From: Aporrectodea caliginosa
Taxonomy: Eukaryota > Annelida > Clitellata > Crassiclitellata > Lumbricidae
Reading direction: 5' to 3'
Assembly: GCA_020284085.1 (NCBI GenBank)
Contig: JACEVL010001161.1
Location: forward strand, 4,518,930-4,582,929
Length of the DNA: 64,000 nt
Shown here in pieces: positions 32,108 through 44,461 of this stretch (positions are counted from its first letter, which is position 1; each line of letters opens with the position of its first letter). The notes under the pieces are model-generated. The model did not search any database. It saw nothing but the letters and a program-made list of their open reading frames with translations, and was not told the origin of the DNA. The position numbers and the translations under genes were made by a program.

Positions 32108-35100
32108 TCAGTTTGGATCTCTTGTTGTTTCATGATTTGTCTGTGTGTATTAGTTCCGCAGCATCTTTGGGTGAAGGGTTTAAAGTACTGTTCGAATACT
32201 AGATTGCAAATCTTCCATGTGATGCAATATACTAGTTTTGAGATTCTGTGAAGGTATTTTTGTGTCATCAAAACTTAACTTGGCCGCTGTAGTCCAAGTT
32301 TGCTGCTCAGTTGTTTCACTTTGCATCTTCCCTTAATTAAACTGTTCAAAATATTATTGAATAGTTAACTGTATTTGTTGAAATTATTACATTCCTTCCA
32401 GTTATCACTTCCTTAAAACCTTTCCAAATCCAAACATTGCTCAAATATTTGTAAAAACTAAATTTTTTAATATTTCAAAATAATTTTTAGTTCTTATTTG
32501 TACAAATACAAATTATGCCTTGTTGGTTAACTTTATTTATGTTAATTAAGGTTTTACTGAATATATTGTTCCTCTATAAAAAAGGACTGCTGCTAGTTAA
32601 TTGGCGAGATGAGGACCAAAAGTTTCCAATTGTTATTATGTTTAGTTAAATTTGTAACCTGTGCACGGTAACAAATTTAATGGTTATTGTAATAACTATG
32701 GTATTTGAACTCAGTTTTAAAGTGTTTTATATATCCAAGCAAAATGTGTATATATATATTTTGATGCTTTGGTTCATAAGCTGACTGGATTTAAAATCAC
32801 TGATATATCTTTTGTGCAGATTGTTTAAGGCTGTGTTTCGCTGAGAGATATATATTTGTGTTGTACAATTGAATATTAAGCTTATGTTCTATGTTGTTGG
32901 TCTAACACTCATAACATATATGTGTATGTATGTGTGTACCTGAGCATTTACATCCTACCTTTTAAGATCATGAAAAGCACTGAAACAGATCTTTAAACGT
33001 GCCACTCAAAAATGGGAATGTCTCTGGAGCTTTGTAGCTGGAAGAGCGTAGATTTTGAGATGATTGCTGCAGCAGGTCAGTCCAAGACACGGAAGAGCAT
33101 AATGTGAAATCATTGGATTGTTAGGTCCTCATGGTTTGGTAAGCAGTGTTTGTCAACCCGATGGTCTCAAACAGGAACACAGAGCTACCTGATGTACTCT
33201 GGAATAACACCGACTATCAAGGTGCTTCCCATGTTTAGAATTGCTTGTTCGAAATGTGCGAGAGAATTTCGGTGAGCTGGTGATGCATTGGGTGACACAT
33301 ATTTAGGAGAGATAGAACTGTAGTACAAGTGAATCATGATGAACAAATGAATGAGGATCACAGCAGTATCACAGAATAAATTGATCCTGATCTGGTCAAT
33401 GAAACAAGGACTTGCAGAGAGAGTTGACAAAACCCACATTGATATATCTTCATCTGGGAGCACACAAAGGTCCCATTCATGTTGTGGTTTCAAAACTGGG
33501 AATTATGTGCTGTCTGTCTGCTCACACCTATCATGTACACAACTGTAAGACTGCATTTGTGATGAATTCAGTTGTTGTTGAGGAATGTTTGTACATGAAC
33601 AGTTATTACGCTGGGTGTGGCTACTGGCCAGGCCATCAGGAATTAGGTGGCTTGCAACAGAATTAGTGGACTAGAGGTGAGACAGCAAGGAAGACAATGG
33701 TCATTCTCTGATCTTGATTCTTGATTTTTACAGAAGAGGAGGAACTAAAAGAGAGGTTACTGTGAACACAATACTTCTCGTCGTTAAAGGATTAATGTTG
33801 TTCTGACAGTATAGGCACAGCATGGTGTCTGTAATTGAAGAGCCAAGGCTGAACTATTTCCAAATATTGACCACTTGATTATTACACACATATGATGGAC
33901 TTTAATGGTATGGCTTTGGGTTAAAATTTAGCACAGTTACAGCAATACTTCTGTTTAACTTGGGCTGTACATTCTCGTAGGCTGTAAAAGAATTCAATGA
34001 AGACATAGATTGAAAATACAGTACTTCGTGAGAGCCAAGGTCAGGAAAACGAACAAGTTTTATTGTGTATACATATATAAATATCTGTATTTTACCTGTA
34101 TGTAGTTAGAAAAATTTATATATGTATATATGCATTCATACATTCCTAATTATAGTAATTATATACTTGATTTTGTACAAAGGTATTTTGGTAATTTTAA
34201 AATATCATTGCATGGTTTGTTCATAATTAAAATGCTGAATGCACGTATATTGAAATGTTGCTAATATCTGGGTGCTATGCTATCTAATTGTACGATATGT
34301 GGTATCTTTTTGGTGATGACTGCGTTGTGTTGAATTACTGTTATGATGACTTGTAGAGAGCCTTTGTAGTTTTGCCAACATTCTTCACATTTTTGAAAAT
34401 CCATTTTGGAGTTTGCCTATACTTGAAGGAAAATGCCTTATCAGAGATTTTAGTTTTTGAAAACTAGCTCTCTTTCTTAAATACACTGTGGACAGTGGTT
34501 TTAAAGAATTGTGAAGTACGATAATTTTGATCAGCTTTTTATCAATTTGGACATTCATGTTGTTGTCAGTGAGGTCTGTGATCACTGATCAGTTGACTTG
34601 GGAGACACTGTAGCATTCCAAGAACTTAACTGGTTTGCAGAAGTCTGATTTCAGGTGGAACAAAGCATTAACGAGCATTGGCTGAGGCCGATAGCTTTTA
34701 TGTACACGGTAGATTTGAACCAGCAGTGCTTATGATGTGTAGTAGAGCTTGGTTAGTTACCGTTCTGCATTTGATGTGAGTTGGCAATCACTGCGATATT
34801 GAATCAGTTGATGGTTGTGATCGGAATACTTTTAGTAGTGATCAGTTTCTGTTCTTGGCATTTTCTGAAGGCATCTCGTTAATGTTTACCAAATGTCAAC
34901 TTGAACAGCAGAACCCTGTTTGCAAGTGTTCTTTATCGTTTGCTCAATATTTGCAAACATGCTTAACATAGTGTTTGCTTATGCATAGCATAACACAGTT
35001 CCATTACATACATTGCATAGCAAATTATATTCTGAGAAATATGTTTTAGAAATTTTCAGTTTACAATGATGACAGAGGATTTTTACATATTTTTCCTAAA

Positions 35101-36600
35101 CTGTTATAAAAGGATGCAGTAGCAGTTTGGCTGTTGTGTATTTTTACTGATTCCAATTTATGCTAATTTTTCTGGTTTTTCACAGTCCTGTAATAGTTAA
35201 TTTAGTATGATGCAGTCATAGTCTGTTGAACTTTTTCTTTTGGCAGTGTGTAATGTCTCTGGGAATTTTTTTAATTAACATGGAGTTCTAATGAGGATTA
35301 TCTTGTGTGTGTTTGTGTATATGTATTTTAGTGATTGCCAATTGGAAGTCCTCTGAACAATTTATCTTGAAATTATTCAAAGTAGTGTGCTGTCTAGGAG
35401 TCTTTGCTTTACACGAGTTTATTTCTGAAAGGCATAGGCCGTTATTCACAAGTGCACTTAGACAGGTGTTTATTAGCTTCTTCAAGGGTTGTACGAAAAA
35501 TATCTGCTTGTGCTTCAACTGTTGACACATAGGTGATAAAATTTCCAATTGGGAGATGAAGTCTGTGGCTTTTCAAAATTCTTTGTTCCATTACTACCAC
35601 TATTATTATTACTATTACTATTACTACTATTGTTGTTGTTACACTGCTGTTTTAAGGATTTGCTCATTGCTTACATGAAGTGCACTAAACATATGAAATG
35701 CTACTCTCCCAAATTTCATGCATTACTTTGGTATGTGTGTAAAAATCTACTATCTGTGGTGAAGTTCTTGAGCCAATCAGATATGCTTCATGTTTTTTTG
35801 TTACTACATTAGGTTAAACAGAAAATTCAGATTTAAGTGATTCTTTTAAATTTCGTCCTTTATATGTTATATATATCTATATATTCTGAACATTGTTTTT
35901 TTCAATGGAACTGTGTATATGTGTTTTTTAATCTGTTGTGATGCCATTTGTTAGGTAGACAGGGTCTTCATTTTGCTTTTAGAAATCATTCCATGTGTAG
36001 CTTATGATTGATGATCTTAATGGAACCATAATTTTGCAAGATTGGGCATAGATAACTCTGTAAATAAAGTAGACGACAGTTTAGGCAAATTAAATTGCCG
36101 AGCGTGCATGAATTTGATGTGTGAGGAGAATGAGAGGGTGATAGAATGAGCTAAGGAATAGAACTGTTGAAATCCTGCTCTTGATGATCATGAAGACAAT
36201 CACCCAAAGTTATATTCTGAGATTCTGTACCATGAAATGGTGGAATGGCCTAAATTGGATGTGTATAGTACTAAGCTGAAGTCTGCACAACATTGTTCGT
36301 TGCCGAGTGCTGACTTTCAGGATGAAACTTTTATTTAGAATGGACATACAACTTGACATGTTTAAAAACCTGATCTCTGATGGTAAAACCAGTGATTTGT
36401 AGTGAAGTTAGATTCAGAATGTCGGAACCTTAAGTTTATTTGGAAGTCTTAATGTGGAGCTTGGGTAATAGTTTGCCACTCCATTTTTTCGTATTGCAGG
36501 TTCTGTTATAAGAACTGTTAACCTGTACACTTAGTTGCTAAGTGAGATCATAGACAGTTGAAGCATTGGTTTGCTGTTGCTGGAATAAAAATTGTTTGCC
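32108..36600 (+). other. Probable long 3' UTR and flank of the zinc-finger gene
   Basis: This is 4.5 kb of AT-rich, coding-poor sequence unusually free of recognisable transposons compared with its surroundings. AATAAA hexamers occur at 33375-33380, 36063-36068 and 36584-36589. A (TTA/CTA)n tract lies at about 35594-35640. The lack of insertions fits a transcribed 3' UTR, but that is inference. Confidence 0.4.
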
Positions 36601-37131
36601 AGTTTGTTGGATACATTGCCAGAACATTGTGATACTGTTGAAAGGCACCGTTGTGCTTCGTTGTTGCCGTCCTTGCTGTTTTAACATGTGTAAATATAAG
36701 CTCGTGGTGCTTGGCTAGGTAAACAATTAGGCTTATAACGCATTCTTGATGACTTTGCGTCTTTCAGGACTGTTTATCATTCCAATATTGTGTTGCTACT
36801 GGACTTCTGATTACACGGTGCACAAAATACAAGTGTTTTGTTGATAACTTAAACTTGCAAGTTCAGGATGCACTTGTGTTATAAAGACTTTGACATTCTG
36901 TTACATGCATTGTTGTGGAAATGCAAATGTCTGAATAGAAATTGCTCCTGAAAACAGGAAGTTGTTGTGATTTCAATACTCTTATAAAATGATGACAAGT
37001 GAGCAGACAGAAATATATTTTACAGATAATGACATTATATATTTTGAATCTTTGATTCTTAAAGGGGCTCTGTCCAATTCTGGGGTTCAACCATTTGAAA
37101 TTTCTTGTTAATCAGACAGTTATGTCAAACT
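36601..37131. other. Intergenic, nothing recognised
   Basis: AT-rich sequence with no convincing frame, repeat tail or RNA gene. Confidence 0.4.
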
Positions 37132-37562
37132 AATTGTGACTTGCTCTGGCAAAAGGAGGCTTTTGTCCAAAAAAATTAGTTTTGCATATTTTGTTCTAAA
37201 ATTGATAAGTAATAATTTCTGTTTAAAATGTTGAAAAAATTATTATTCTATCTTGATGGGTTCCAGAGATATGAATTTTAGAATTTTTTCTACTCGAAAG
37301 TACAATTTTGAGAAAAAACGCATGCAAAGATTATTATCTTAATACAAACCCTAAATAGAATGCAAAGTTTATGTGTAAATTTGTCTGAAATAGGTGAAAT
37401 ATTATTAAAATAATATTTTTTTCCGCATAATATAAGATCCTATTTATTGATATATGCCAAAAACGAAAAGTGAAAAATGTACACCTGATTTGTGTTTTAA
37501 CTAATTTCTTCAGTTTTATCACTGGCGACTTCCGCCTCCTTTTGCCAGAGCAGGTCACAATT
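37132..37562. mobile_element. 431-bp MITE with 29-bp terminal inverted repeats
   Basis: 37132-37160 and 37534-37562 are inverted complements with one mismatch (core GCTCTGGCAAAAGGAGGC). The interior is AT-rich without a coding frame. A target duplication was not identifiable, so no superfamily is assigned. Confidence 0.85.
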
Positions 37563-37689
37563 TATGAATTCATTTTAAGTGTATGATGGGAAAACAGAAG
37601 TGTTCAGTTTTTGCAAAATGGTGAGATAAGAGAAAGAGACAAAGGGTACTGCAAAGCTAGTGTTAGTTAATTTTCTAGGTGAGGACCAG

Positions 37690-38309
37690 CTAGTGTTGTG
37701 CACGAGACCAAAATACCAAGACCATAATATTGGTCCAAGACCGCATTGTCCAGGACCAAGACCTAAGCCTCAAGACCATAAACGTAATTCTCAATTGTAG
37801 TGCTACATATTCCCATAATTGAAATCAAATGTTTATTATATTTATAATAATAATAAGACGACGATTTCTATAGCGCCGTAGCACAGCTGAGGCCGAAGGA
37901 AAGGGCACTGTACATGAGTTCAACAAATCAATCACAGTCATATGATTGTTTAAACAGATAGGTCTTGAGCTTTGATTTGAATGTCACCAGAGATGGTGCA
38001 TTCTTTACATCCTCGTCCCATCCCCACCCCGCAACAAGTCAATCTTCCCCATCCCCGCATGGTTTGTTCCCATCCCTGCATGTTTTCTCCCCATCCCCGC
38101 ATGACGTCATTACATTCCCCGCAAAATGTTTACACCAATTCAAATTAATAAAATAACATTTTTTAGCATACAAAGCTAGTTGTTTTGCAGACTGCTTTAG
38201 TCTGTTATTATCTTATCGACAGTTTGCATCAACCAAGTCCTGACTAGTAGGCTTCAGGAAATAAAAAATCTTATCAGTTCTCAAGTTCTTAACATCACCC
38301 GGGTTTATT
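37690..38309. other. Low-complexity spacer with short degenerate repeats
   Basis: Repeated CAAGACC words at 37705-37780, a GCGCCGTAGCACAGCTGAGG block near 37873 resembling other LINE 3' ends here, and a C-rich (CCCCATCCCCGCATG)n-like run at 38015-38125. Confidence 0.5.
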
Positions 38310-39580
38310 CAGGGTGGCCACAACTCTGGAAATCAGGGAAAACTCAGGGAATTTCTTGACTCTGGAAAACTCAGGGAAAACTCAGGGATTCCTCCAGCAC
38401 TCAGGGAATTTGTTCAGATCAATTATTTAACGCATGTTTTGTCGTGATTTCATTGTGCAAGAGATTAGGAGGTCTATGATTGCTTAGGAGCAGAATGTGA
38501 ATATATAACATTGGTGAAGGTCTTGATAAAACTTTTGACACAGATAGCAGCGTTGCTCATTACAACATGTCCCGGTATCTTATTATTTAAATGTCTGTGC
38601 AGCCTCTTAATATGGTTTCTCAACAAAGAGGTAGTCGCTGATGCAGACTCTTTCTCAAAGTTGATGAAAGTAAAGGTGGATACAAAAAAAAATTGGTGTT
38701 TGCACAATGTACAAGGATGTTGATCTTGGTGTTGCAACGAAGACTGAATTAACAGAGTGCATGGTGTCAGATTGCAAGAAACTTACATTTCATATAGATT
38801 GCTTCCAGTTTCTGTCTGTAATGAGTGCAAAAATAGTGGTGGCAGTGTTGATGAACACAACTTTTGCTGGTCTCGTTGACAGTCTTTACAAGTCATGGAA
38901 CATTCTCTCTACTGTTGCAGATATAGCGAAAATGCTAAAACGCACTTTGAAAATTGGCACAGACAGAGATGAATCCTTCATTTGGTAATTTCAGCACACC
39001 CACCACCAGACTTGAATTCTACTTCAAGTATCTAGACAATTGACCTGAATATGCAGACATTTGGTGGGTCATCAAATTGATTCTAACTGACTGGAGATGC
39101 AGGCAGTGCTGTGTTAAGCCTTGAGCATGAGATGAAGGAGCTAAAAAAAAGTGACCTAGTCTACATTTGGGCAAAATAGTTTCAATTAGGTGCATTCACA
39201 GTATGTATTATTCATTTGGGGGTTTATATAGCACCTCTTCAAGGGGTCTACTCAGAGGTGCTCCCAACTCCAGCCATTGGTATTAAGTTTCTGACTTGCT
39301 CTCTAGTGATTGCATTTGCATCTGTAAAGGTGCGTGAACATATGTTTCAATATTTTTGTTTTTACAAATTGATCTGAACAATTATGAGGAAAACAATATA
39401 AAACAGGCAAGGAAAGGTGCGACTTTAAGGGGAGGAGCCCACTCGAAAATTTTCACTTTTAATCTTTAGGCCAATATAATAGGAAAGCGATTAAAATGTA
39501 CTCTGGAAAATTCAAAAAATGACTCTGGAAAACCTGGAAAACTCAGGGAATTTTGAAATTATATTTCTGTGGCCACCCTG
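38310..39580. mobile_element. 1.27-kb internally decayed hAT-like element with 5-bp duplication
   Basis: Ends CAGGGTGGCCACA and TGTGGCCACCCTG are perfect 13-bp inverted repeats of hAT type. The only flush direct repeat is TTATT (38305-38309, 39581-39585), shorter than the usual 8 bp. CTGGAAAACTCAGGGAA words repeat in both subterminal regions. Two short frames (38511-38723, 38707-38988) may be relics but match nothing definite. A reversed LINE/SINE tail is nested near 39215-39285. Confidence 0.85.
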
Positions 39581-39603
39581 TTATTGCCGGCTCATTCCCC
39601 ATG

Positions 39604-39826
39604 GTATTACCACAGTATAAATAATTACAATTAATTATTTAATTAATTATTTTAATTAAATTAAATTAATTAATTAATTTAATTATTGTAATTATTTATA
39701 CTGTGGTATTACCGCGAGAGTAAACCCCATTATCGCGGTATTACCGCAATTGTCCCCACTACCGCGGTATTACCGCAATTTTTGTCCTCATTACCGCGGA
39801 ATTTACCGCGGTTTTCCCGCGGGGAA
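39604..39826. mobile_element. 223-bp foldback insertion flanked by 10-bp direct repeats
   Basis: ATTCCCCATG occurs at 39594-39603 and 39827-39836. The left half is a palindrome with 28-base arms at 39603-39630 and 39686-39713 (one mismatch) around an all-A/T loop. The right half is a run of TACCGCGGTATTACCGCAAT-like repeats. Confidence 0.75.
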
Positions 39827-39849
39827 ATTCCCCATGTCACTCTCTAAAT

Positions 39850-41089
39850 GGGACTGACGGTTTCAAAGCCTCAAAATCGCAAACCGGTACGAACACCACT
39901 GGTGGAGGTGCATCGCATTTCTGACCCCAGAACCTTCCACCATCCTCCACTCACCTGCATGGCTACTGTTTTTGCTCCTTTGAATGCTCCTCAATGACTC
40001 TAAAACTCCCTAAAACAATACTAACCATCTTCAATGTCTACCGCCCTCCTTCCTCCTCCTCATACTCAAGTCCTCCATTTGTCTTCTTGCAGGAATTCAC
40101 CACCTTACTATCCACTGCTGCCACTAATGCTCATGAATTCCTGATCACGGGAGATTTTAACATACATGTCGATAATCTATCTGACTCATTTACCTCAGAA
40201 TTTCTCACGCTCTTGTCATCTACTAACCTGGTTCAACATGTCAACTTCCCCACCCAATGTCACAACCACACACTTGACCTCATCATCACATCATCTCTCT
40301 CAAAGTTATCGCCAGATATCTCTTTCTCTTTTGACACACCTTCCGATCATTACCCCATCTTCACATCTTCACACGCCTCAACATACTACCTATTCCACTT
40401 CCTGACTAGGGAATGTAATCCCGGGATCCTGAATCCCGGGATCCGCCGTCTCTCATTCATTCCACCGCATCAGCTCTATAAACATTGAAGCCTTCACACA
40501 AGATCTTTCCTCTACAGACCTCGTCCTAAACCCTCCACCCTCTCTCGATGACCTTCTGTCTTCCTACAACACCACTCTCTCCATGGTCCTTGACAAGCAC
40601 GCTCCTATTATCACCAAATCCGGCTCCCACTCTAACAACCTTTGGTATAATTCCTATCTCCAGGCCTTCAAATCTTTCCGTCGACGCCTTGAGCGCTCTT
40701 ACAAAAGAAACCGTGATCCTCAACTGCTCTCTACTCTAAAATCGGCCATAAAAATAATACCATCACCATCTGGCTACGGTCAAAAAGAGGTTTTACTCCT
40801 CATTAGTTCACGCGCTCCTCTAATCCTCGCCTTCTCTGTAAAGCTCCATCGGAACTCCGCCATCCCACCTCCAAACTCGCTTCCACCTTCTTTAATAGCT
40901 GAGTCGTTTTGTTCCTTCTTCTCTGGCAAAAGTAGGCTACTATACTCCGTCTCTCTCTCTCTCTCTCTCCCTCCGTCTGTCTGTCTGTCTCTCTCTCGCG
41001 CGCTCTCTGTCTCTCTGTCTGTCTCTGTCTGTCTCTGTCTGTCTGTCTGTCTGTCTGTCTCTGTCTCTGTCTCTGTCTCTGTCTCTGTC

Positions 41090-41146
<57 letters not shown>

Positions 41147-41825
41147 TCAATCACTACTTTCAAAAACCACCATGGATTCACCTTCAGATACTCCTTCCTC
41201 CACTCATGACCGTCCACCCTCCCCACCTCGATCATCATTTTTCTGTCTTCCAACCAACGTCAGAGACTGAAATATCCCAGTTGTTACAATCTCTTCCAAA
41301 CAAGCAGTACGAACTCGAGCCTATACCTAGCTAGCTAGGCTACCTCCTTACTTAAAGACTGCGCATCTATTCTTGTTCCCATCAACACCAAAATAATCAA
41401 CCTCTCCTTGTCTACTGGGAATTCCCCCTCCTCTTCAAACATTCTTTAGTCACTCCACTCCTCAAGAAACCATCGCTCGACAAAGAAATCCTTTCAAACT
41501 ACCGACCTGTCTCTAACCTGTCATTTATCTCTAAACTTACCGAACGCATAGTCCTGTCTCGGATAAATGACTGCCTGAGTTCAAACTCGCTCCTTAACCC
41601 ACACCGCAGTCGACCATCATCTATATGCTGACGACACCCAATTATTCATCTCTTTCTCACCAAACAGCTGCTCCGACTCCATTGATCATCTTCTCCATGT
41701 GGTAAAACAAATCTCCTCCTGGATGACCTCAAACCTGTTGTGCCTCAACCCCTCTAAAACTGAATTCATTCTTATAGGCCTCCGTGAGCAACTCAAGAAA
41801 ATCCCAGATCCATCTATTTCCATCA
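39850..41825 (+). mobile_element. CR1/L2-like LINE, endonuclease plus internally deleted RT (copy 1)
   Basis: The frame at 39994-40488 shows AP-endonuclease motifs: IFNVYRPP, EFLITGDFNIHVD, a HTLDLIIT block and TPSDHYPIFTS. RT N-terminal pieces follow at about 41430-41610 ([30 protein letters not shown]) with frameshifts. The sequence then jumps directly to the [10 protein letters not shown] block at about 41620, so most of the RT palm is deleted. Positions 41615-41820 closely duplicate 42062-42269 of the next copy. A (CTGT/CT)n tract is embedded. Non-functional. Confidence 0.88.
40948..41148. repeat. (CT)n/(CTGT)n microsatellite inside LINE copy 1
   Basis: About 200 bases of alternating CTCT, CTGT and CTCTGT words; long open frames across it are compositional artefacts. 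Confidence 0.97.
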
Positions 41826-43182
41826 ATACTCATTGACCACAACATATTACTCCAAAGACTGTCTACCTGGTTCGGTTTTACCGACACTGCTCTCCTCTGG
41901 ATTCAGGCCTATCTCTCTTCCCGCTCTTTCTCCGTTAAAACACCAGAAACCTCATCGCAATCATGCCCTCTCACCTGTGGTGTTCCGCAAGGTTCTGTTC
42001 TTGGGCCCCTATTGTTCATCCTTTACACTACTCCACTCAGCTCACTCATCAAAGCATCCTCGGTTGACCATCACCTATACGCTGACGACACCCAATTATT
42101 CATTTCATTCTCTCCCAGCAGCTTCGCCGACTCCATAGATCATTTCCTTGGTGTGGTAAAACAAATCTCCTCCTGGATGACTTCAAACATGTTGTGCCTC
42201 AACCCCTCTAAAACTGAATTCATTCTTATAGGCCTCCGTGAGCAACTCAAGAAAATCCCAGATCCCTCTATTTCCCTCAGCCTTGACTCTGTATCCACTC
42301 ACACATTCATAGCAAATTCTCCTGTCCGCAACCTAGGTGTGACTTTTGACCAGAATCTTAGCTTTTCCGATCACATCACCCATCTTTCCCGTTCTTGCTT
42401 CATGCACATCCGTGACCTGCGTAGAATCCGCCCTATGCTTGACTTCAAAACTTCATCAACAATCGCCACATCAATAGTTCACGCCAAATTAGATTACTGC
42501 AATGCTCTCTTCCTCAACATAGATACAACTCAAATTAATCGCCTCCAAGCCATTCAGAATGCCCTCGCCCGTGCTGTCACCAAAACCCCCAAACACCACC
42601 ACATCACACCTGTCTTGAAATCACTCCACTGGCTCAAAATTCCTGAACGAATAGAATATAAAGTCCTATCCCTCACCTACAATACACTTCAATCCTCTCA
42701 GCCCTTGTATCTCCGTCAGTTGTTCTCGGTCCAACCTCTTCGTTCAATCCGGTCATCTTCCACCCTCACACTGCTCCGCCCTTCCGTCACCTAATCGCTT
42801 AAATTTGCAAATCGTTCCATAGCCATAGCTGTCCAGCCTCTTTGGAACAAACTCCCGCCTGTGCTACGACAAATATCCGATCCATCCTATGAACTCACCA
42901 AAACCTCACCTCTTGCTATCTCTCCACAGGTCTTCCACTCAACACTGAAAACACTGCTTTTCACAAATCCTATCCCGATTCCTTCTCCTCCCCTCACCTT
43001 CCTCGCCATTTCAACTCTAAGCATCATTCACCTTAGCCGTCTGACTGTCTGCCTGCCTGACTCTCTGGATTTTGACCCCTGCCTATCGATTCTGTTTTGG
43101 TTAAGCGCCTGTGAATAAGCTGGTTCCCGCGACTTCGCTTTTGTGGGCGCTGTAGAAATATCGAGTTTACGATTACGATTAA
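41826..43182 (+). mobile_element. CR1/L2-like LINE, 5'-truncated RT with 3' tail (copy 2)
   Basis: The frame through 42794 gives [29 protein letters not shown] (catalytic YADD), SWMTSNMLCLNPSKTEFILI, RNLGVTFDQNLSFSDHI and LHWLKIPERIEYKVLSLTYN, the standard order of RT palm and thumb. A stop at 42792 precedes a relic C-terminus, then a 3' UTR ending in (CGATTA)n at about 43165-43181. The element starts abruptly at its 5' end, typical of truncated retrotransposition. Confidence 0.92.
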
Positions 43183-44084
43183 CCTTGACTCTGCGCCTAC
43201 CCACACATTCACTGCAAATTCTCCTGTCCGCAACCTAGGTGTGAATTTTTACCAGAATCTTAGCTTTTCCGATCACATCACCCACCATTCCCGCTCTTGC
43301 TTCATGCACACCCGTGACCTTCGTAGAATCCGCCCTATACTCGACTTCAAAACCGTATCTACAGTAGCCACATCCATAGTTTAAACCAAATTAGATTACC
43401 GCAATGCTCTTTCCTGAACTTAGACATCACACAAATTAACCGCCTCCAAGCTATTCAGAATGTTCTCGCCCGTGCTGTCACCAAAACCGCCAAACACCAC
43501 CACATCACCCCTGTCCTGAAATCACTCCTCTGGCTCAAAATTCCTGAACGAATTGAATACAAAGTCATATCACTCACCTACAACACACTTCAATCCTCCC
43601 AGCCATCCTATCTCTGCCAGTTGTTCACGGTCCAACCTCTTCGTTCAACCCGTTCCTCTTCCACTCGCACACTGCTTCGCCCTTCCGTCACCTCATCACT
43701 TAAATTTGCAAATCGATCGTTCCATAGCCATAGCTGTCCAGCCTCTTTGGAACAAACTCCCGCCTGTGCTACGACAAATATCCGATCCATCCTATGAACT
43801 CACCAAAACCTCACCTCTTGCTATCTCTCCACAGGTCTTCCACTCAAAACTGAAAACACTGCTTTTTCACAAATCCTATCCCGAATGCTTCTCTTCCCAT
43901 CACCTCCCTCGCCATTTCAACTCTAAACATCATCCGCCTTAGTCGTCTGACTGTCTGCCTGCCTGACTCTCCGGATCTTGACCTCTGCCTATCGATTTGT
44001 TTTGATAAAGCGCCTGTGAATAAGGTGGTTCCCGCGACTTCGCTTTTGTGGGCACTCTAGAAATCTCGAGATTACGATTACGAC
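43183..44084 (+). mobile_element. CR1/L2-like LINE, shorter 5' truncation (copy 3)
   Basis: It begins immediately after copy 2's CGATTA tail with LTLRLPTHTFTANSPVRNLG-like coding. It repeats the same RT C-terminus (NRLQAIQNVLARAVTKTAKH region, WLKIPERIEYKVIS) and ends in its own CGATTA tail near 44083. It contains a frameshift and stops. Confidence 0.9.
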
Positions 44085-44157
44085 AGGGCACCATCGAGCG
44101 TGTGAACTCTATATATATAGGCCTATAGGGCCTAGTCGGCAACTTAGTTAGTCATTC

Positions 44158-44460
44158 GCAGCACGTCAACCTGGTGAGACGGAGTTGTTACTACCAGCTC
44201 CGTCAATTGCGTGTTGTCCTGCGGTCCATCTCCCATGATGCTGCTGTGATCCTTGTCCATGCCTTCGTCACCAGCAGAATTGATCATTGTTGCTCGGTTC
44301 TTGATGGTCACCCGTCTGGCTTAATAGGGCGTCTTGACCGGGTCCTTCGTTCTGCTGCTCGGCTTATTGGTCATATTCCAAAATATGCCCCAGTTTCTGC
44401 CTACATATGCGTCATGTATTGCGCTGGCTTCCTGCCTCGCAACGCAACTCCTATAGGATA
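44158..44460 (+). mobile_element. Fragment of a different LINE RT
   Basis: One frame reads RRSCYYQLRQLRVVLRSISH, DAAVILVHAFVTSRIDHCCS, then LIGRLDRVLRSAARLIGHIP. This is the RT thumb region typical of CR1-group LINEs but clearly distinct from copies 1-3. Confidence 0.82.
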
Positions 44461-44461
44461 G

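Noticed and set aside
40780..41253. 157-aa minus-strand and 208-aa plus-strand frames rich in RQTD or SVSLSVS repeats
   Set aside because: Produced by the CT/CTGT microsatellite inside LINE copy 1; no start context or conserved motif.
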